Part shown: positions 15,435-17,389 of the stretch, piece after piece
Layout: every line of letters begins with the position of its first letter
Numbering within the stretch: position 1 is the stretch's first letter
Assembly (NCBI GenBank): GCA_900766195.1
Contig: CAAFUN010000094.1
Location: 1 to 17,389 of the forward strand
Source: an uncultured Bacteroides sp.
GTDB lineage: Bacteria > Bacteroidota > Bacteroidia > Bacteroidales > Bacteroidaceae
Reading direction: 5' to 3'
DNA: 17,389 nucleotides
Made by a program: the position numbers and the translations under genes
The notes under the pieces: model-generated
What the model was told of the DNA's origin: nothing
Databases searched by the model: none
Seen by the model: the letters and a program-made list of their open reading frames with translations, nothing else

Positions 15435-16349
15435 TTATTTAAGCCAAATCATATCACCAACTTCGGGCACATACTCACTGTCTTTTTTATTCAGTTTATA
15501 GAGGTTCTTCAAACGTATACCAAACTTTTGTGAAATGGTATGCATAGAATCTCCGTCTTTCACAACATAAACTGTATAATCACCGGTTACCTTTTTATTC
15601 TTTTTCTTCAAATAGATGATATCACCGTCCACAATTGTATAATCGCGATGCAGATCGTTGTACTTCACTAACTTGCGTCGACTGATACCAAATTCTTTTC
15701 CTAAGCTTTTAAAAGTATCTCCGTTGCGGGCTACAATATAAGCAATACCATTGGCTAAATAGATTTCATGCTGATAGACTAACGCTTCTTCCTCTTGCTT
15801 TTTTAATTCAACCAAAGCACCTTTGCGATCGTATTTATACAGCTCATAGTCTTCTATTATTGTTATGAGTCTGTTGGCATACGATGGATCAGTAGCATAT
15901 CCTGCCTTCTTTAATCCACGCGCCCATCCTTTGTAATCAGTCATGTCCAGTTTGAACAGAAAAGCATATCGCGCTCCACGCTTCAGAAAGACGGAATGAT
16001 CGTCGTATGAATCTTGAACACTGCGATAAGCACGGAAACATTCCCGAGGAGCATCATCGTCATGCTTCACCGAACGTCCGTTCCAATTATAACCACATTT
16101 TATACCGAAATGATTATTGCTTTCGCGCGCCAACTGACTATAACCCGCTCCACTCTCGAGCAAGCCTTGTGAAAGTGTGATGCTGGCAGGAATCTTATGA
16201 TGTTTCATCTGCTCCACAGCAAGAGGGGCATGACGGTTAATGTATTCTACATAACGAGTATTCCGTTTCTGTGCGCTCACAGTAATGCAGCCCAGTAATA
16301 ATATTATAATAAGGGTAAAACGGGATATATTGATTTTATTCATGTTCAT
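15435..16349 (-). CDS. exported N-acetylglucosaminidase with two LysM domains
   Basis: This is a peptidoglycan hydrolase of the FlgJ/GH73-type glucosaminidase family (PF01832) with C-terminal cell-wall-binding LysM repeats. From the chosen start (ATG at 16349, 304 residues) the signal peptide runs to about 26 (ITVSA/Q). The catalytic domain is about 35-175, with the likely acid Glu65 in SQGLLESGAGYSQLA and NNHFGIKC following. The LysM domains are about 201-248 and 257-304. The frame extends upstream to 16427, but those 26 extra residues would hide the leader and overlap the divergent deaminase promoter. The ATG at 16343 is an equally good start. It probably cleaves the GlcNAc-MurNAc backbone in the periplasm for growth or daughter-cell separation. 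No promoter of the TAnnTTTG type was found for it. Confidence 0.92.
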   Translation of the reverse strand: MNMNKINISRFTLIIILLLGCITVSAQKRNTRYVEYINRHAPLAVEQMKHHKIPASITLSQGLLESGAGYSQLARESNNHFGIKCGYNWNGRSVKHDDDAPRECFRAYRSVQDSYDDHSVFLKRGARYAFLFKLDMTDYKGWARGLKKAGYATDPSYANRLITIIEDYELYKYDRKGALVELKKQEEEALVYQHEIYLANGIAYIVARNGDTFKSLGKEFGISRRKLVKYNDLHRDYTIVDGDIIYLKKKNKKVTGDYTVYVVKDGDSMHTISQKFGIRLKNLYKLNKKDSEYVPEVGDMIWLK

Positions 16350-16381
16350 AACGGTTGAGTTTACAAAAATCCTAAAAAGAA

Positions 16382-16411
16382 TTGGATTTAGCAATCCCTT
16401 TCCTAACTTTG
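16382..16411 (+). promoter_or_regulatory. promoter of the cytidine deaminase gene
   Basis: TTG at 16382-16384 and TAACTTTG at 16404-16411 are separated by 19 bp, matching the Bacteroides -33 (TTTG) and -7 (TAnnTTTG) arrangement. This is the best complete promoter in the window. The start codon is 28 bp beyond the -7 element. Confidence 0.7.
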
Positions 16412-16439
16412 TAACACAAATTACCAAAATCAGTGTTAT

Positions 16440-16919
16440 ATGAAGAACTTGTCGTTACAAATAGATATTAAAATATATGATTATAATGAGTTGAATGCAT
16501 CAGATCGTGAACTAATGGATAAAGCAATGACAGCTACCAAACGTAGCTATGCTCCCTATTCACATTTCTCGGTAGGTGCTGCTGCGCGACTAGCCAATGG
16601 GATTGTTGTAACAGGAACCAATCAGGAGAATGCCGCTTATCCTTCGGGCATTTGTGCCGAACGCACCACCTTGTTCTATGCCAATTCTCAATACCCTGAT
16701 CAGGCTGTAGAGACACTCGCCATTGCTGCCCGTAATGAGCATGACTTTTTAGATAGCCCCATTCCTCCTTGCGGTGCCTGCAGACAAGTAATGCTGGAAA
16801 CGGAAAAACGCTTCAAACATCCGATGAGAATACTGCTTTACGGAAAGAATGGCATCTATGAAATGAAAGATATGAGCGCTCTTTTACCTCTTTCGTTTGA
16901 TGCCTCATCTATGGAATAG
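16440..16919 (+). CDS. cdd: cytidine deaminase
   Basis: This 159-residue zinc enzyme converts cytidine and deoxycytidine to uridine and deoxyuridine in pyrimidine salvage. Zinc ligands are Cys72 in GICAERT and Cys111 and Cys114 in PPCGACRQV. The proton-shuttling Glu74 is in CAE. NQENAAY at 61-67 supplies the ribose-contacting Asn61 and Glu63. The short single-domain form with three Cys ligands belongs to the homotetrameric class. The start at 16440 leaves a slightly longer N-terminus (about 25 residues before the core) than minimal bacterial Cdd proteins. It is cytoplasmic, transcribed alone from its own promoter, and followed by a strong terminator 78 bp after the stop. Confidence 0.96.
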   Translation: MKNLSLQIDIKIYDYNELNASDRELMDKAMTATKRSYAPYSHFSVGAAARLANGIVVTGTNQENAAYPSGICAERTTLFYANSQYPDQAVETLAIAARNEHDFLDSPIPPCGACRQVMLETEKRFKHPMRILLYGKNGIYEMKDMSALLPLSFDASSME

Positions 16920-16997
16920 GTCAAAAACTGAGGAAACAATCTTTTTGAAAATCCAACTTTGAATAGCTTTAAATAGTGCTGTCCGCTGGTAATGGAT

Positions 16998-17044
16998 AAA
17001 AAGCCGGATATCTCTTTATTTAGAGGTATCACAGGGCTTTTTTT
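16998..17044 (+). terminator. Rho-independent terminator after cdd
   Basis: AAAAAGCC (16998-17005) pairs with GGCTTTTT (17035-17042). Inside it, GATATCTCT (17007-17015) pairs with AGAGGTATC (17022-17030, one G-U pair) around a 6-nt loop, with small bulges between the two stems. Seven T follow (17038-17044). It is the only strong hairpin near the end of the deaminase transcript. Confidence 0.85.
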
Positions 17045-17296
17045 GGTTAGTGGTTTACTTTCCACTTGTAAACACCAACCACTTCAATGCCTCTTGTTTT
17101 ACTAAAAGTAAAGCAGATAAGCGATGAATAATAAAGGAAGCGATGACCTTTAAACTGCTTTCACTTGTGCAGATTAGCAGGAAGAGCTTTTACTGGATAG
17201 CAATAACTGGAGGCAATATGTCTTTTCCATTGTTTTATATTTACAAAACATTGATCTTAGAGTAGCCTGTTTAGATACTTTTTGGGAGTGTTGCAG
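17045..17296. other. gene-free sequence after the cdd terminator
   Basis: No coding frame can be supported here. An imperfect hairpin (GGTTAGTGGTTTAC at 17045-17058 with GTAAACACCAACC at 17068-17080, one mismatch and one bulge) directly follows the terminator T-tract. AAGCGATGA occurs twice (17119 and 17138). An imperfect inverted repeat lies at 17105-17116 and 17153-17164. Nothing else was recognised. Confidence 0.5.
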
Positions 17297-17384
17297 ATTC
17301 AGTCCCGACTTCAACCTGATTCAGTCGTATACTTAATGGCATTGAGTCGTATACTTAACCCTATTCAGTCGTATACTGATTATA
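17297..17384. repeat. 22-nt tandem repeat array, four units, at contig edge
   Basis: Four units begin at 17297, 17319, 17341 and 17363, an exact 22-nt period. Each begins ATT(C/G)AGTC. Units 2 to 4 continue GTATACT, and unit 1 has diverged to CCGACTT. The last six to eight bases of each unit vary. The array runs into the end of the window (CCCCC), so more copies may follow. GTATAC is itself a palindrome. Confidence 0.8.
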
Positions 17385-17389
17385 CCCCC

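Noticed and set aside
15435..16427. Longer glucosaminidase starting at 16427
   Set aside because: It would bury the signal peptide and run through the divergent cdd promoter; starts at 16349 or 16343 fit an exported enzyme.
17297..17384. CRISPR array
   Set aside because: The period is only 22 nt with 6-8 variable bases per unit, too short for repeat plus spacer, and no cas genes are present.

Overview
The window reads as a fragment of a Bacteroides-type genome (Bacteroidales). Four lines of evidence support this. Exported proteins start with short hydrophobic leaders ending in SAQ or AQ. Start codons lack Shine-Dalgarno sequences. Several intergenic spaces carry the Bacteroides -7 promoter element TAnnTTTG. 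The genes are typical of gut Bacteroides, including a secreted GH2 beta-galactosidase, DUF1460, an exported Cys-type glutathione peroxidase and a YbhGFSR-like exporter. The first 19 bases are not genomic: they match the 3' end of the Illumina TruSeq universal adapter. The window therefore starts at a contig edge and its first gene is cut.

Layout. At 1-4181 (+) lie a 5'-truncated alpha/beta-hydrolase esterase and a 1074-residue GH2 beta-galactosidase, probably a carbohydrate-use pair. At 4264-5433 (+) lie a DUF1460 cysteine amidase-like enzyme and a DUF488/YeaO protein, preceded and followed by hairpin terminators. At 5454-5996 (-) is an exported glutathione peroxidase converging on that pair. 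A gene-free stretch (5997-6613) holds an 84-nt imperfect palindrome. At 6614-7750 (-) is an OafA-type membrane acyltransferase with its own -7 element.

The central block, 7850-14302 (-), is one five-gene exporter operon. In transcription order it encodes a TolC-like outer-membrane protein, a lipoprotein HlyD/YbhG adaptor, a double-ATPase YbhF-like protein and two ABC-2 permeases (YbhS/YbhR-like), so every layer of an envelope-spanning pump is present. A divergent AraC-family regulator (14522-15412, +) sits beside it. The 219-bp space between them contains a 14-bp direct repeat with an exact 21-bp period, just upstream of a -7 element for the operon. This is a good candidate for the regulator's binding site. 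The ATPase fusion is asymmetric: every motif deviation I can see falls in a single composite ATP site.

The right end has a glucosaminidase with two LysM domains (-), a divergent cytidine deaminase (+) with a recognisable promoter, a strong terminator, and about 345 bp with no gene. That last stretch ends in a 22-nt tandem repeat of four units running to the contig edge.

I do not see a clearly new multi-gene system. The items most worth a second look are the asymmetric ATPase, the AraC direct repeat, the 84-nt palindrome, the repeats ahead of the ATPase gene, the in-frame duplication in the TolC homologue and the 22-nt terminal array.
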